DNA from: Acetobacter pomorum
Lineage (GTDB): Bacteria > Pseudomonadota > Alphaproteobacteria > Acetobacterales > Acetobacteraceae
Length of the DNA: 64,000 nt
Direction of reading: 5' to 3'
Assembly: GCF_002738225.1 (NCBI RefSeq)
Contig: NZ_PEBQ01000003.1
Location: 1 to 64,000, forward strand
The stretch's first letter is position 1; each line of letters begins with the position of its first letter. The notes under the pieces are model-generated. The model ran no database searches. It had not been told where the DNA came from and saw only the letters and a program-made list of their open reading frames with translations. Shown here piece by piece: positions 18,077 through 27,871 of this stretch. A program made the position numbers and the translations under genes.

Positions 18077-19102
18077 CTAACCGTTTATCCACAAGACGTT
18101 CTGTATGCAGTTTGTGCCGCAAGCCAACATAACCAGCCTGTCAAACCCAAGTGCAATGCCAGAGCAGGCGGGCATGTGGGGCAGGGCGCCAAGCAGTTTT
18201 TCATCCATGGCCCAATTGTGGCGGTGGGGGTAAAGGGCTTTGCGTTGGCTGCGGTCGGCTTCAAAACGGGCACGTTGTTCTGTGGCGTCTGTCAGCTCCT
18301 CAAAAGCATTCGCCAGCTCCATTCCGGCGGCATAAAGTTCAAAACGCAGGGCAACACGCGGGTCTTGCGGGCATTTGCGGGCTAAAGCAGCCTGGCTGGC
18401 AGGCCAATGGGTTAAAAAGGTCGGGCGCGTGCGGCCAATGGCTGGTTCCACACGTTCCATCAGCAAACGAAAGAACAGGTCTTCCCACGTTTCCCCCGCA
18501 CGCAATGTGCAGCCTGCGGCCTTTGCCAAACCCGGGGCGTTGCCTTCTGTAGGCAACAGATCCACACCAGCGTGGCGGTGGAAGGCTTCTTGCATGCTCA
18601 GGCGTTCAAATGGCTCAGATATGTGCAGGTTATGGCCAGAATGCTGGACAAGTGGTGGCAATACAGCCTGTAAAAGGGCTTGTGTTTCATCCATCAGCCC
18701 TTCCAGTGTCATGTTGGGCTGATACCATTCCAGCATGGTAAATTCTGGCGCATGCAGGGGGCTACCCTCGCCATTTCGCCAGACACGTGCGAATTGAAAC
18801 ACAGGCAGCCCGGTGGCGGCCACAATACGCTTCATGGCAAATTCCGGGCTGGTGTGCAGGAACAGGCTGTGCTGTGTGCCATCGGGTGTTTCCTGCATGG
18901 TATGGAAGGGCTGAAGATGCACTTCCTCCCCCGGTGTGGGCACGGCGTAAGGTGTTTCCACTTCCATGCAGCCGCGTGCCTCTAAAAAGGCACGGGTTCC
19001 ACGCAAAACCAGATTGCGACGCAGCAGAAAAGGAAGCCGGTCAAGAATATGATCGGGGTCTTTCATACCCGAATCAGGCTGAACAGTTGCAGAGTCTGAC
19101 AT
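18077..19102 (-). CDS. epmA: Elongation factor P--(R)-beta-lysine ligase
   Basis: 341 residues. EpmA (GenX/PoxA) is a short class II lysyl-tRNA-synthetase paralogue that attaches beta-lysine to EF-P. The anticodon-binding domain is absent. Class II motifs are present: motif 2 FQFARVWRNGEGSPLHAPEFTMLEWYQ and motif 3 SGIALGFDRLVMLA. It is divergent from epmB, with only 20 bases between the two start codons, so the modification pathway is encoded in one locus. No efp gene is present in the window. Confidence 0.92.
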   Translation of the reverse strand: MSDSATVQPDSGMKDPDHILDRLPFLLRRNLVLRGTRAFLEARGCMEVETPYAVPTPGEEVHLQPFHTMQETPDGTQHSLFLHTSPEFAMKRIVAATGLPVFQFARVWRNGEGSPLHAPEFTMLEWYQPNMTLEGLMDETQALLQAVLPPLVQHSGHNLHISEPFERLSMQEAFHRHAGVDLLPTEGNAPGLAKAAGCTLRAGETWEDLFFRLLMERVEPAIGRTRPTFLTHWPASQAALARKCPQDPRVALRFELYAAGMELANAFEELTDATEQRARFEADRSQRKALYPHRHNWAMDEKLLGALPHMPACSGIALGFDRLVMLACGTNCIQNVLWING

Positions 19103-19122
19103 GAGAGGAGTAGAGGCGTGAC

Positions 19123-20172
19123 ATGTCTTTCCCGGTCAAGCCCTCTTTTTCACGGCGCAAAACATTGCGCACCCCGGATGATCTGGTAGCAGCCGGTCTG
19201 GTGCTCCCCCAACAACGTGAAATGTTGGAAGATGTTGCCCAGCATTATGCCACGGCCATTCCACCAGCTTTTCTGGATTTAATCACGTCGCCGGATGATC
19301 CGATAGGCGTGCAGGTTGTACCTTCAGCGCAGGAACTGGAGATTGCGCCGGAGGAACGGTCTGACCCGATTGGGGATAACGCACTTTCTCCCGTTCCCGG
19401 CATTGTGCACCGTTATGCAGATCGGGCGTTGCTGAAGCCTTTGCTGGTTTGCCCGCTTTATTGCCGATTCTGCTTCAGGCGGGAACATGTAGGGCCAGAT
19501 GGCGGGGTGCTGGATGATGCCGCGCTGGAGCAGGCGTTGGACTGGCTGCGTACGCATAAGCAGATTCGTGAAGTTATTCTCACGGGCGGAGATCCGCTCA
19601 TGCTTTCTCCGCGTCGGCTTGGGCATATTGTGGCGGCACTTTCTGCCATGCCCCATGTGGCAATCATACGTGTACACAGTCGCGTGCCCGTGGCGGACCC
19701 TGAGCGGGTAACAGATGCCCTGCTGGATGCGCTGGAAACTGACAAGGCCATGTGGATGGCCGTCCATATCAACCATGTGCGTGAAATGTCGGGGCCTGCG
19801 CGGGCCTGCCTTAAACGCATTGTGCGCAGGGGTATTCCGCTCTTGGGGCAGTCTGTTCTGCTCCGCGGGGTGAATGATAGCGAACAGGCGCTGGAAGACC
19901 TGTTTCGTGCCATGGTGGAAACCCGCATGCGCCCGTATTATCTGCATCAGCTGGACCCAGCACCCGGTACGGCACATTTTCATGTGCCGGTAGAGGAAGG
20001 GCAGCGCCTGCTGGCTGGTTTACGCGGGCGCGTAACGGGTTTGGCGTGGCCGCTTTATGTGCTGGATATTCCCGGTGGCTACGGCAAAGTGCCTTTGGGG
20101 CCTGAATACGTGCAGGGCCCCCGGCAAGTAAAAGACCCTAATGGCAAAACCCATAATCTGGAGCGGCTATAG
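19123..20172 (+). CDS. epmB: EF-P beta-lysylation protein (lysine 2,3-aminomutase type radical SAM enzyme)
   Basis: 349 residues. EpmB converts (S)-alpha-lysine to (R)-beta-lysine for EF-P modification. The radical SAM cluster ligands are Cys110, Cys114 and Cys117 (CPLYCRFCFRREH), followed by EVILTGGDPLMLS. The PLP lysine lies in VLDIPGGYGKVPLGPEY near the C-terminus. Length matches EpmB rather than the longer clostridial KamA. Its pairing with epmA supports EpmB over a catabolic aminomutase. Confidence 0.92.
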   Translation: MSFPVKPSFSRRKTLRTPDDLVAAGLVLPQQREMLEDVAQHYATAIPPAFLDLITSPDDPIGVQVVPSAQELEIAPEERSDPIGDNALSPVPGIVHRYADRALLKPLLVCPLYCRFCFRREHVGPDGGVLDDAALEQALDWLRTHKQIREVILTGGDPLMLSPRRLGHIVAALSAMPHVAIIRVHSRVPVADPERVTDALLDALETDKAMWMAVHINHVREMSGPARACLKRIVRRGIPLLGQSVLLRGVNDSEQALEDLFRAMVETRMRPYYLHQLDPAPGTAHFHVPVEEGQRLLAGLRGRVTGLAWPLYVLDIPGGYGKVPLGPEYVQGPRQVKDPNGKTHNLERL

Positions 20173-20189
20173 GCTTATTCGCCTATAGC
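20166..20189. terminator. Hairpin spanning two convergent stop codons
   Basis: A perfect 9-bp stem (20166-20174 with 20181-20189, loop ttattc) includes the TAG of epmB (20170-20172) and the TAA of ggt (20175-20177, minus strand). It may stop both transcripts, though no U-run follows. Confidence 0.45.
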
Positions 20190-21998
20190 GGCGCCTCCGG
20201 GGTGGCGTCTGTCATACCCGCCAAAATAGGGTGAGGTGCCTGTTGTCTGGTCTGTCAGGCGTGGGCTGCCAGCCAGAATGCCCTCCGGTATGCCCCACGG
20301 CGCATGAGGAACAAAGTGGTAGTGTTCATGTTCCAACGTACGCGCGACTTTTGGAGTGATTGCGCCAGATTCTATTTCCACGGCATCAGGCATCCACTGT
20401 TCATGCAGGCGTGGCAGATCAATGGCCTGCTGAATATCTAGACCATAATCCACCACACCCAGAATAACAGACAGCACAATAGTGGGAATGCGCGAGCCAC
20501 CGGGGCTGCCAATAACCATAATGGGCTGGCCGTTGCGCGAGAGGATGGTGGGTGTCATGGAAGACAGAGGTGTTTTGCCCGGAGCAATGGCATTGGCAGT
20601 GCTACCGGGAATGCCAAACATGTTGGGTGCACCCGGCTTGCTGGAAAAATCATCCATTTCATCATTCATGAAAATGCCGGTATTGCCCCCAAGCACCTTG
20701 GCGCCAAACCATCCGTTCAGCGTGTAAGTGGTGGAAATGGCAAAACCATCTTTGTCCATCACAGAAAACTGGGTGGTTTCAGGTTTTTCCGCAGAGGCCT
20801 CCCCAGCTTTTAGGGATGTGGAAGAGACGGCATGATCTGTAGGGAGGTGTGCACGTATCTCGGCTGCGTAGGCCGGGTCCAGCAGATGTTGGGTGGGGTT
20901 GGTAACAAAAGCTGGATCACCCAGATCACGCCTGTCTGAATAGGCATGGCGCATGGCTTCTATTTCGCGCTGCAAAGCCGGGGCGGTGTGCAAACCAAGG
21001 GCGTGCATGTTGTATCCGCCCAGAATGTTCAGCATTTCACACAAGGCAACGCCACCCGCACTTGGGGGCGGCGCAGTTTCCACTTCCAGCCCCCGATAGT
21101 AACATGTGAGCGGAGGAAGCTCCCGTGGCGCATAATGCGCAAAATCCGCCAAGGTAAGAATACCTCCATTTTTGCGGGAGGCTTTTACAATGGCGTGGGC
21201 AATAGGGCCTTTGTAAAAGGCATCTGCGCCGTGGCGGGCAATTTGTTCCAAAGAGCGTGCAAGGTCTTTTTGCACCAGCTTGTCACCCACCTGTAAAGGC
21301 GTGCCATCTGGACGCAGGAAAATGGCACGTGCGGCAGGGTCTTTACGAAAAGCCTCGGTAGAGGTGTTCAGTAGCGCCACGTCTCCGGTTTCCAGCACAA
21401 AACCTTCACGCGCCAGCCGGATGGCGGGGGCCAGCACGGCCTGACGTGGCAGTTTGCCCCAGCGCCTGTGCACATCTTCCAGCCCCGCAACCGTGCCGGG
21501 AATGGCCACGGCTTTCCACCCTGTTACGGATTGACCGGGAATGACATTGCCATGTTCATCCAAAAACATGGTGGCAGAGGCAGCCGCAGGGGCTTTTTCC
21601 CGAAAATCCAGAAAAACGCTTTGCTGTTTGCCGGGCGCGCGCAGCAGCATAAAACCGCCCCCGCCCAGATTGCCCGCAGCGGGGTAAACAACAGCCAGAG
21701 CATACCCCATGGCCACGGCAGCATCTGCCGCATTACCGCCTTGGGCCAGAATATCGGCCCCGGCTTGAGATGCAAGGCGCTGGGCAGAAACGGCCATGCC
21801 ATGCGCCCCGCGTGCAGGGGCCAGGGGAGGCAACTGGTCAGGCTGTGTGGTGCTGAATGCCAGCGGGTCTGGCGCAGATGCCGCTGGGGCTGCCGCTGCC
21901 CAGAGCGGCTGCGTGGTAATACTGCCCACTCCCATACAAAGCATTGCCATAACCACCAAACGGGGCGGAAGGAAGGAACGCTGTACGGAAGCAGGCAT
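20175..21998 (-). CDS. ggt: Gamma-glutamyltransferase
   Basis: 607 residues. It hydrolyses glutathione and other gamma-glutamyl compounds in the periplasm. A signal peptide is present (LVVMAMLCMGVGSITTQPLWAAAA). Family motifs: GNAADAAVAMGYALAVVYPAAGNLGGGGF, the autocleavage/catalytic threonine in ETTQFSVMDKDGFAISTT, and SSMTPTILSRNG...GSPGGSRI. The large and small subunits would be made by cleavage before that threonine. It follows map by six bases on the same strand. Confidence 0.93.
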   Translation of the reverse strand: MPASVQRSFLPPRLVVMAMLCMGVGSITTQPLWAAAAPAASAPDPLAFSTTQPDQLPPLAPARGAHGMAVSAQRLASQAGADILAQGGNAADAAVAMGYALAVVYPAAGNLGGGGFMLLRAPGKQQSVFLDFREKAPAAASATMFLDEHGNVIPGQSVTGWKAVAIPGTVAGLEDVHRRWGKLPRQAVLAPAIRLAREGFVLETGDVALLNTSTEAFRKDPAARAIFLRPDGTPLQVGDKLVQKDLARSLEQIARHGADAFYKGPIAHAIVKASRKNGGILTLADFAHYAPRELPPLTCYYRGLEVETAPPPSAGGVALCEMLNILGGYNMHALGLHTAPALQREIEAMRHAYSDRRDLGDPAFVTNPTQHLLDPAYAAEIRAHLPTDHAVSSTSLKAGEASAEKPETTQFSVMDKDGFAISTTYTLNGWFGAKVLGGNTGIFMNDEMDDFSSKPGAPNMFGIPGSTANAIAPGKTPLSSMTPTILSRNGQPIMVIGSPGGSRIPTIVLSVILGVVDYGLDIQQAIDLPRLHEQWMPDAVEIESGAITPKVARTLEHEHYHFVPHAPWGIPEGILAGSPRLTDQTTGTSPYFGGYDRRHPGGAAIGE

Positions 21999-22004
21999 GG
22001 GGGC

Positions 22005-22805
22005 TTATCCTTTTACAGGGTAAGGCGGGCAGGTATAGCCAGCGGGAGAAAGCGTGAAGATTTCATAACCTTTTTCGGTTACAGCCAGCATATGCTCAAA
22101 CTGGGCGGAAAGGGAACGGTCACGTGTAACGGCTGTCCACCCATCTTCCAGAATTTTCACTTCCGCTTTGCCAATGTTCAGCATGGGTTCAATGGTAAAT
22201 ACCATGCCTGCCTTCAGCTTCATGCCTTCGCCGGGGCGGCCATAGTGCAGGATATTGGGTTCAGCATGAAAGGTTTGGCCAATACCGTGGCCGCAAAAGT
22301 CTTCCACAATGGAATAGCGGTGTTTTTCTGCATAACTTTGAATGGCATAGCCAATATCGCCCAGCGTGGCGCCGGGGCGTACGGCTTCAATTCCGCGCAT
22401 CATGCTTTCATAGGTGGCAGTAATCAGTTTGGCCGCTTTGATGGAAACCTTGCCCACCGTGTACATGCGGCTGCTATCACCAAACCAGCCATTCAGCTTG
22501 GGGGTGACATCAATATTTACAATATCCCCTTCCTGCAGAATGCGGTCACCGGGGATGCCGTGGCACACAACATGATTGACAGAGATGCAGCAGGCTTTGG
22601 GATAACCCCGATAATTCAGCGGGCCCGGTACGGCATCATGCGCCAGCGTGTATTCATGAATAATACGATCAAGTTCCCCAGTGGTGACGCCGGGTTTGAC
22701 GTAAGGGGTAATCATATCCAGTGTGGAAGCTGCCAGACGGCCGGCAGCACGCAACATTTTAAAATCTTCTTCAGTATGCAGAATAATTCCGCCTCTGCCG
22801 GCCAT
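22005..22805 (-). CDS. map: Methionine aminopeptidase, type I
   Basis: 266 residues. It removes the initiator methionine. Metal-binding motifs are in order: VNHVVCHGIPGDRILQEGDIVNIDVTP, DFCGHGIGQTFHAEPN, VFTIEPML and the final glutamate in SAQFEHMLAVTEKG. Length and lack of an N-terminal zinc domain match type Ia. It is followed closely by ggt. The 123 bases before the start hold no recognised gene. Confidence 0.95.
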   Translation of the reverse strand: MAGRGGIILHTEEDFKMLRAAGRLAASTLDMITPYVKPGVTTGELDRIIHEYTLAHDAVPGPLNYRGYPKACCISVNHVVCHGIPGDRILQEGDIVNIDVTPKLNGWFGDSSRMYTVGKVSIKAAKLITATYESMMRGIEAVRPGATLGDIGYAIQSYAEKHRYSIVEDFCGHGIGQTFHAEPNILHYGRPGEGMKLKAGMVFTIEPMLNIGKAEVKILEDGWTAVTRDRSLSAQFEHMLAVTEKGYEIFTLSPAGYTCPPYPVKG

Positions 22806-22928
22806 AATCGCGCTCCCTAAATTTTGCAGGCGTTAAACGTATCAGCCGCAAGATGGAGGGAGCAGACAGCAAAGGCAACCCGCTTATGCGCTACGTGTTG
22901 CCTGAGCCGGAAAAATTGGCAGAAAAAC

Positions 22929-24044
22929 TTAGGTATGGTTATGCGCTGCGCGATGTTTGACCACAGATTTGGCAGATGTAGCCGAGGCAGGCCGCACTCT
23001 GGCGCCAATAAGCCGCACATGGTGGCTACGCCGTGCAGCCGGGGCTGCGGCCACCTCCATGACACGGCGATGGGCAGAGGCCGCCATAACAAGTGTGTGG
23101 TGGTTGCGCGCCGTACGCGTGCCAACTTGGGCGCGGGCCAGCATAAGGGGCCGTGCAACAGGGGCCACACCTTCAGCATCAAACCCACGGTCCAGCTGAT
23201 CAGCCATAACCAATGAACGCTGCGTGTTGCTGGAGGCACCCATCACCACACCCACAAGGCGCACATTATCACGGATGGCGGATGTTACCAGATTCCGCCC
23301 GGCTTCCTGCGTGTAGCCGGTTTTCATGCCATCTGCGCCAGCATAAACTTTCAGCATCGGGTTATGGTTGGGAATAACGCGGCGATGGAAGCTGAAATAC
23401 GGCGTGGAGAAATAGTGGTAATATTCCGGAAAATCAGCAATCAGGCGGCGGCCTAGCGTGGCCAGATCTCGCGCTGTTGTCATCTGGTCGGGGTCTGGCA
23501 GGCCAGAAGCATTGCGGAAGGTGGTGTTGCTCATGCCCAGATAATGGGCCTGCTGCGTCATCATCGCGGCAAACTGGGGCTCGCTGCCACCGCCAATCAA
23601 TTCACCCAGTGCGCAGGCGGCATCATTGGCGGATTTGGTCACCAGTGCCAGAATCGCCTGTTCAACTGTTAGATGGGAACCGGGAACCAAACCAAGTTTG
23701 GAAGGTTCCATAGTAGAGGCATGGATGGAAACGGGTACAGCCTGACCAAGTGATATGGCACCAGCGCGCAGGGCGTTAAATGTCATATACAGGGTCATCA
23801 GTTTTGTCAGGCTTGCTGGGTAGCGGCGCAGGTCAGGATCGTCTTGAGAGAGCACGGCGCCAGTGCGCGCGTCTATAACAATAGAACTTAATTGGCCGGC
23901 ATATTGCGCATGGGCCTTGCCATACGTGGTGGTGGCACCAATAGCCAGCCCAGCCAGAAGGCCAACCCATTTGCGCAAGGAAGGTAATTTTTGACGTTTC
24001 AGTTTAGACAGTTTTTTGTTTTCTGCCGTTATTGTGTGCCGCAT
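22929..24044 (-). CDS. Serine-type D-alanyl-D-alanine carboxypeptidase
   Basis: About 371 residues from [10 protein letters not shown]; a GTG at 24074 would add ten. A long signal peptide ends near AHAQ. Penicillin-binding motifs: SLTK (Ser78 to Lys81), SAND near residue 137, and KTG in [13 protein letters not shown]. This is the DacA/DacF type peptidase S11, trimming peptidoglycan stem peptides in the periplasm. The C-terminal 110 residues are His/Ala/Arg-rich with no amphipathic anchor apparent, unlike E. coli DacA. Confidence 0.88.
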   Translation of the reverse strand: MRHTITAENKKLSKLKRQKLPSLRKWVGLLAGLAIGATTTYGKAHAQYAGQLSSIVIDARTGAVLSQDDPDLRRYPASLTKLMTLYMTFNALRAGAISLGQAVPVSIHASTMEPSKLGLVPGSHLTVEQAILALVTKSANDAACALGELIGGGSEPQFAAMMTQQAHYLGMSNTTFRNASGLPDPDQMTTARDLATLGRRLIADFPEYYHYFSTPYFSFHRRVIPNHNPMLKVYAGADGMKTGYTQEAGRNLVTSAIRDNVRLVGVVMGASSNTQRSLVMADQLDRGFDAEGVAPVARPLMLARAQVGTRTARNHHTLVMAASAHRRVMEVAAAPAARRSHHVRLIGARVRPASATSAKSVVKHRAAHNHT

Positions 24045-24370
24045 TGCTGTTCTGTCTGCCACTGCCACCCCCACCTGCTGCCTGCAGGGTTACTATTCCG
24101 TCTGCCGCCCAAGATCGCAAGCCCGCGACTGCAAAAATCTGGAAAATTCCGAATCAGGGTCTCAGTTTTGGCGGTGCGGTAGTGTCCTGTTTTTCGTGTG
24201 TTCTGCCTATGTGGCACAAATATGGCACCGTATGGCGTAAGGCACGTTATAAAGGGCATTATAAAGGGAAGGTGAGGCCTGCCCTCTTCCATATGGGGTT
24301 GCCGTATCCAATATGGTGGAAGATACAGCCTTTGCATATGTTATCTATCTGTTGCCGGAGTTTGCCCATA
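24045..24370. other. Divergent intergenic region between the carboxypeptidase and clpS genes
   Basis: This 326-base stretch should hold promoters for both directions. The frame of clpS stays open back to 24032, but this part has no resemblance to ClpS and is not included. A short direct repeat (ttataaaggg, 24247 and 24260 area) is the only structure noticed. No tRNA or recognised RNA was found. Confidence 0.4.
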
Positions 24371-24748
24371 ATGGTTCTGCATCGCGATCCTGTTCTGCAC
24401 ACGGGTAACGGACCTCTGCGCCGCGGGGGGGGCATGGGGCCTTCAGATGATGATGCCGATATTGGCGTGGTGGTGCGGGCCAAGCCCAAAACGCGCAAAC
24501 CCGCCATGTACAAAGTGCTGATGCTGAATGATGATTACACCCCAATGGAATTTGTGGTGTACGTGCTTGAGCGCTTTTTTCAGAAGAATCGGGAAGAGGC
24601 CACAGACATCATGCTGAATGTGCATCGGCGTGGCGTTGGGGTGTGCGGTGTGTTCACTTACGAGGTGGCAGAAACCAAGGTGGCGCAGGTGATGGATCTG
24701 GCGCGGCAAAACCAGCACCCGTTGCAGTGCACAATTGAAAAAGACTGA
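24371..24748 (+). CDS. clpS: ATP-dependent Clp protease adaptor ClpS
   Basis: 125 residues from ATG 24371, with ccggag ten bases upstream. ClpS binds N-degron substrates and hands them to ClpA. Conserved core: [41 protein letters not shown], and [24 protein letters not shown]. The N-terminal Gly/Asp-rich extension of about 35 residues is the flexible part. It is followed by clpA after 167 bases, the usual arrangement. Confidence 0.95.
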   Translation: MVLHRDPVLHTGNGPLRRGGGMGPSDDDADIGVVVRAKPKTRKPAMYKVLMLNDDYTPMEFVVYVLERFFQKNREEATDIMLNVHRRGVGVCGVFTYEVAETKVAQVMDLARQNQHPLQCTIEKD

Positions 24749-24915
24749 TCATTTTCTGCAACGTTATTGCTGAAAAAGACTGGATACGCGTTTTTTACAC
24801 GGAAATAGGACTCGCATTTCCTGAAGAAGCAGCCAAATATGATAATAAGGGCTGCGGGTAGGGTAGACAGTGTTGCTGCCATGCCTGCAATGTCTGGGGA
24901 AAGGAGCGTCTCGTC

Positions 24916-27264
24916 ATGTTGTCACGCAATCTCGAACAGACTCTACATCGGGCGCTCATTCTGGCCGGTGAACGGCATCATGAATACGCCACGCTTGAGC
25001 ATCTGCTTCTTGCCCTGGTTGATGATGCGGACGCCGTTACGGTGTTCCGGGCGTGCGGGGTGGATCTGGATCGCCTGCGCACGGATCTGACAGGTTTTCT
25101 GGATAAGGATCTGGCCGGGCTGGCATCTGACCGGCCAACAGAGCCAAAACCCACCGCTGCGTTCCAGCGCGTTATTCAGCGGGCGGCCATTCATGTGCAA
25201 TCTACCGGGCGGGATGAGGTAACAGGTGCCAATGTGCTTGTGGCCCTGTTTGCCGAACGGGAAAGCCATGCCGTATATTTCCTGCAATTGCAGGACATGA
25301 CCCGGCTGGATGCCGTTAATTTTCTCTCTCACGGTATTGCCAAAGCGCCGGACCGTTCCACGCGCCGACCGGTTGCAGGCACGGAATCCAATGCCGAAAA
25401 GGGTGGGGAAGAACCCGAACGGACAGAAAGCAAAAGCCAGAAAGGCAACCAGGATGCGCTTTCTACCTATTGCGTCAATCTGAACGATAAGGCGATTGCC
25501 GGTAAGGTAGATCCGCTGATCGGGCGTGATACGGAAATTGAGCGTACCATTCAGATTCTGTGCCGCCGCACCAAGAACAACCCGCTGTATGTGGGGGACC
25601 CGGGTGTAGGTAAAACTGCCATTGCGGAGGGGCTTGCCCGCCGTATTGTGGAAGGTAACGTGCCAGAAGTGCTGCTGAAATCCACCATCTATTCGTTGGA
25701 TATGGGGGCATTGCTGGCAGGCACGCGCTACCGCGGTGATTTTGAAGAACGCCTGAAAGCTGTGGTGACAGAGCTGGATCAGGACCCGCACGCCATCCTG
25801 TTTATTGATGAAATCCACACCGTTATTGGTGCCGGGGCAACATCAGGCGGCGCGATGGATGCTTCCAACCTGCTTAAACCAGCTTTGGCAGCAGGTACTC
25901 TGCGCTGCATTGGTTCTACAACGTATAAGGAATTCCGGCAGCACTTCGAAAAAGACCGTGCACTTGTGCGGCGCTTCCAGAAGATTGATGTGCCAGAACC
26001 CACTATTGACGATGCGGTGAAGATTCTGCGCGGCCTGAAAGGCAGCTACGAAAAACACCACAAGGTGCGTTATACGGAAGAAGCTATTCGCGCGGCAGTG
26101 GAACTGTCTGCCAAGTATATTCATGATCGCAAATTGCCCGATAAGGCGATTGACGTGATTGATGAGGTAGGCGCTTCGCGCATGCTTCAGCCAGAAGGCC
26201 GCCGCCGCAAAACGGTGAACCTGAAGGATGTGGAAGACATTATTGCGCGTATTGCCCGCATTCCGCCCAAAAGCATTTCCGCGGATGACAAGGAAGTGCT
26301 GCGCTCTTTGGAACGCGACCTGAAAGGCATGGTGTTCGGGCAGGATCAGGCGATTGATGCCCTCTCTGCCGCCATTAAGCTGGCGCGTGCTGGTCTGCGC
26401 GATGCAGAAAAGCCGATTGGCAACTATCTGTTCTCTGGCCCCACAGGGGTTGGTAAAACAGAGGTGGCTCGCCAGTTGGCAACAGCGCTGGGGATCGAAC
26501 TGGTCCGCTTCGATATGTCCGAATACATGGAGCGGCATTCCATCTCTCGTCTGCTGGGTGCGCCTCCGGGGTATGTTGGGTTCGATCAGGGCGGTTTGCT
26601 GACAGATGCCATTGACCAGCATCCACATGCTGTGCTGCTTCTGGATGAAATCGAAAAAGCACATCCAGATCTGTACAACGTGCTGTTGCAGGTGATGGAT
26701 AACGGCAAACTGACAGACCATAACGGCAAGACGGTTGATTTCCGTAACGTCATCCTGATCATGACCACCAATGCCGGTGCGTCGGATATGAGCAAGGAAG
26801 CCGTGGGCTTTGGCCGTCAGGTGCGCGAAGGTGAGGATGAAGAGGCTATTAAACGCCTGTTCACACCAGAATTCCGCAACCGTCTGGATGCCATTATTCC
26901 GTTTGCGCATCTCACGCCTGAAATTGTGGGGCAGGTGGTTGAAAAGTTTGTGCTTCAGCTGGAAGCTCAACTGGCAGACCGCAACGTGACCATCGAACTG
27001 TCTTCCGCTGCCAAGGAATGGCTGGCAGAACGCGGGTATGACAGGCTGTATGGCGCACGGCCTCTGGGGCGCGTTATTCAGGAATCCATCAAGAAGCCAC
27101 TGGCTGAAGAACTGTTGTTTGGCAAGCTGGCAAAGGGTGGTGCCGTCAAAATTGGCCTGAAGAACGGTGAACTGGCATTTGATATTGTCGAAAGCGCCAG
27201 CGGGTCTTCCAACAATGGGGAAGACACCCACGGTAATGAGCAGGAAGAAGAAGCTACGGGCTGA
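24916..27264 (+). CDS. clpA: ATP-dependent Clp protease ATP-binding subunit ClpA
   Basis: 782 residues. An unfoldase that feeds ClpP. Order: N-terminal repeat domain ([30 protein letters not shown]), first AAA+ module with Walker [10 protein letters not shown] near residue 230 and Walker [16 protein letters not shown], second AAA+ module with GPTGVGKTE near 508, and [15 protein letters not shown]. The extreme C-terminus is acidic. A good ribosome site (aaaggag) precedes the ATG. A long opposite-strand ORF here is a shadow. Confidence 0.96.
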   Translation: MLSRNLEQTLHRALILAGERHHEYATLEHLLLALVDDADAVTVFRACGVDLDRLRTDLTGFLDKDLAGLASDRPTEPKPTAAFQRVIQRAAIHVQSTGRDEVTGANVLVALFAERESHAVYFLQLQDMTRLDAVNFLSHGIAKAPDRSTRRPVAGTESNAEKGGEEPERTESKSQKGNQDALSTYCVNLNDKAIAGKVDPLIGRDTEIERTIQILCRRTKNNPLYVGDPGVGKTAIAEGLARRIVEGNVPEVLLKSTIYSLDMGALLAGTRYRGDFEERLKAVVTELDQDPHAILFIDEIHTVIGAGATSGGAMDASNLLKPALAAGTLRCIGSTTYKEFRQHFEKDRALVRRFQKIDVPEPTIDDAVKILRGLKGSYEKHHKVRYTEEAIRAAVELSAKYIHDRKLPDKAIDVIDEVGASRMLQPEGRRRKTVNLKDVEDIIARIARIPPKSISADDKEVLRSLERDLKGMVFGQDQAIDALSAAIKLARAGLRDAEKPIGNYLFSGPTGVGKTEVARQLATALGIELVRFDMSEYMERHSISRLLGAPPGYVGFDQGGLLTDAIDQHPHAVLLLDEIEKAHPDLYNVLLQVMDNGKLTDHNGKTVDFRNVILIMTTNAGASDMSKEAVGFGRQVREGEDEEAIKRLFTPEFRNRLDAIIPFAHLTPEIVGQVVEKFVLQLEAQLADRNVTIELSSAAKEWLAERGYDRLYGARPLGRVIQESIKKPLAEELLFGKLAKGGAVKIGLKNGELAFDIVESASGSSNNGEDTHGNEQEEEATG

Positions 27265-27293
27265 TGAATATCTGCCACGTGTGTAAATAACAG

Positions 27294-27324
27294 CAGGGCC
27301 ACCAGCCAAAAACTGGCGGCCCTG
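27294..27324 (+). terminator. Terminator after clpA
   Basis: A stem of 7 plus 4 bp with one mismatch (cagggcc-a-ccag with ctgg-c-ggccctg) and a 7-base A-rich loop, followed by ttt. It lies 29 bases after the clpA stop and faces the convergent DUF3465 gene. Confidence 0.75.
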
Positions 27325-27361
27325 TTTGTATGCGCAACCTGCGCTCTACAGGCCGGAAAAG

Positions 27362-27865
27362 TCAGTCGTATTTCGTGCCGTTTACAGTCACATAACCGGG
27401 AATGGGCCAGGATTTGCCCGTGCCCCGGTGTGTCCAGTCTATGCCCTGTTTACGGTAGGAATCGTAGTAATAACGGCCAACAACTTCCACCTGGTCTCCC
27501 TTGTTCACCCACGGCCATGATGGTGTGTGCATTTCGTCCAAATTGGTCACAATCCGGATGGAAATGTTGGGGGCAACCGTTACGTAAAAATAGCCATGCC
27601 ATCCGCTGCGGGTATGCCGTGCCTTGGCGCTTACGGCGCGTACAGTGCCGCAGATATGCACCGGGGTGTCCCCTTTGGCGCCGCCGTTTTCATAGTCCTG
27701 CTGTTTGTTCAGGAAATCCTGATTATTGCAGGTTGCAGGCATGGAAGATGCAGCAGGGGCATCTTGCTTCCATCCCCATCGGGCCTGTGCCGGAGTGGAA
27801 AGAAAAGAGGCTGCCAGACCACTCAGGCCAGCCAGCATAAGAGCGGGAAAACGTGAAGACATCAT
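27362..27865 (-). CDS. Exported DUF3465-like protein
   Basis: 167 residues with a signal peptide (ALMLAGLSGLAASFLSTPAQA). The mature part has an OB-like pattern: CGTVRAVSAKARHTRSGWHGYFYVTVAP, then VNKGDQVEVVGRYYYDSYRKQ and GIDWTHRGTG...GYVTVNGTKYD; the last block resembles the DUF3465 family, whose members end in a DWTHHDP-like motif. Function unknown, periplasmic by signal. It lies six bases after the PPK2 gene. Confidence 0.68.
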   Translation of the reverse strand: MMSSRFPALMLAGLSGLAASFLSTPAQARWGWKQDAPAASSMPATCNNQDFLNKQQDYENGGAKGDTPVHICGTVRAVSAKARHTRSGWHGYFYVTVAPNISIRIVTNLDEMHTPSWPWVNKGDQVEVVGRYYYDSYRKQGIDWTHRGTGKSWPIPGYVTVNGTKYD

Positions 27866-27871
27866 GAAAGT

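Noticed and set aside
21468..22820. 450-codon plus-strand ORF across ggt and map
   Set aside because: Lies over two well-recognised minus-strand genes and crosses their boundary; no family pattern.
25843..27309. 488-codon minus-strand ORF opposite clpA
   Set aside because: Fully covered by the conserved ClpA sequence; composition is not protein-like (many His, Cys and Gln runs) and no motif was found.
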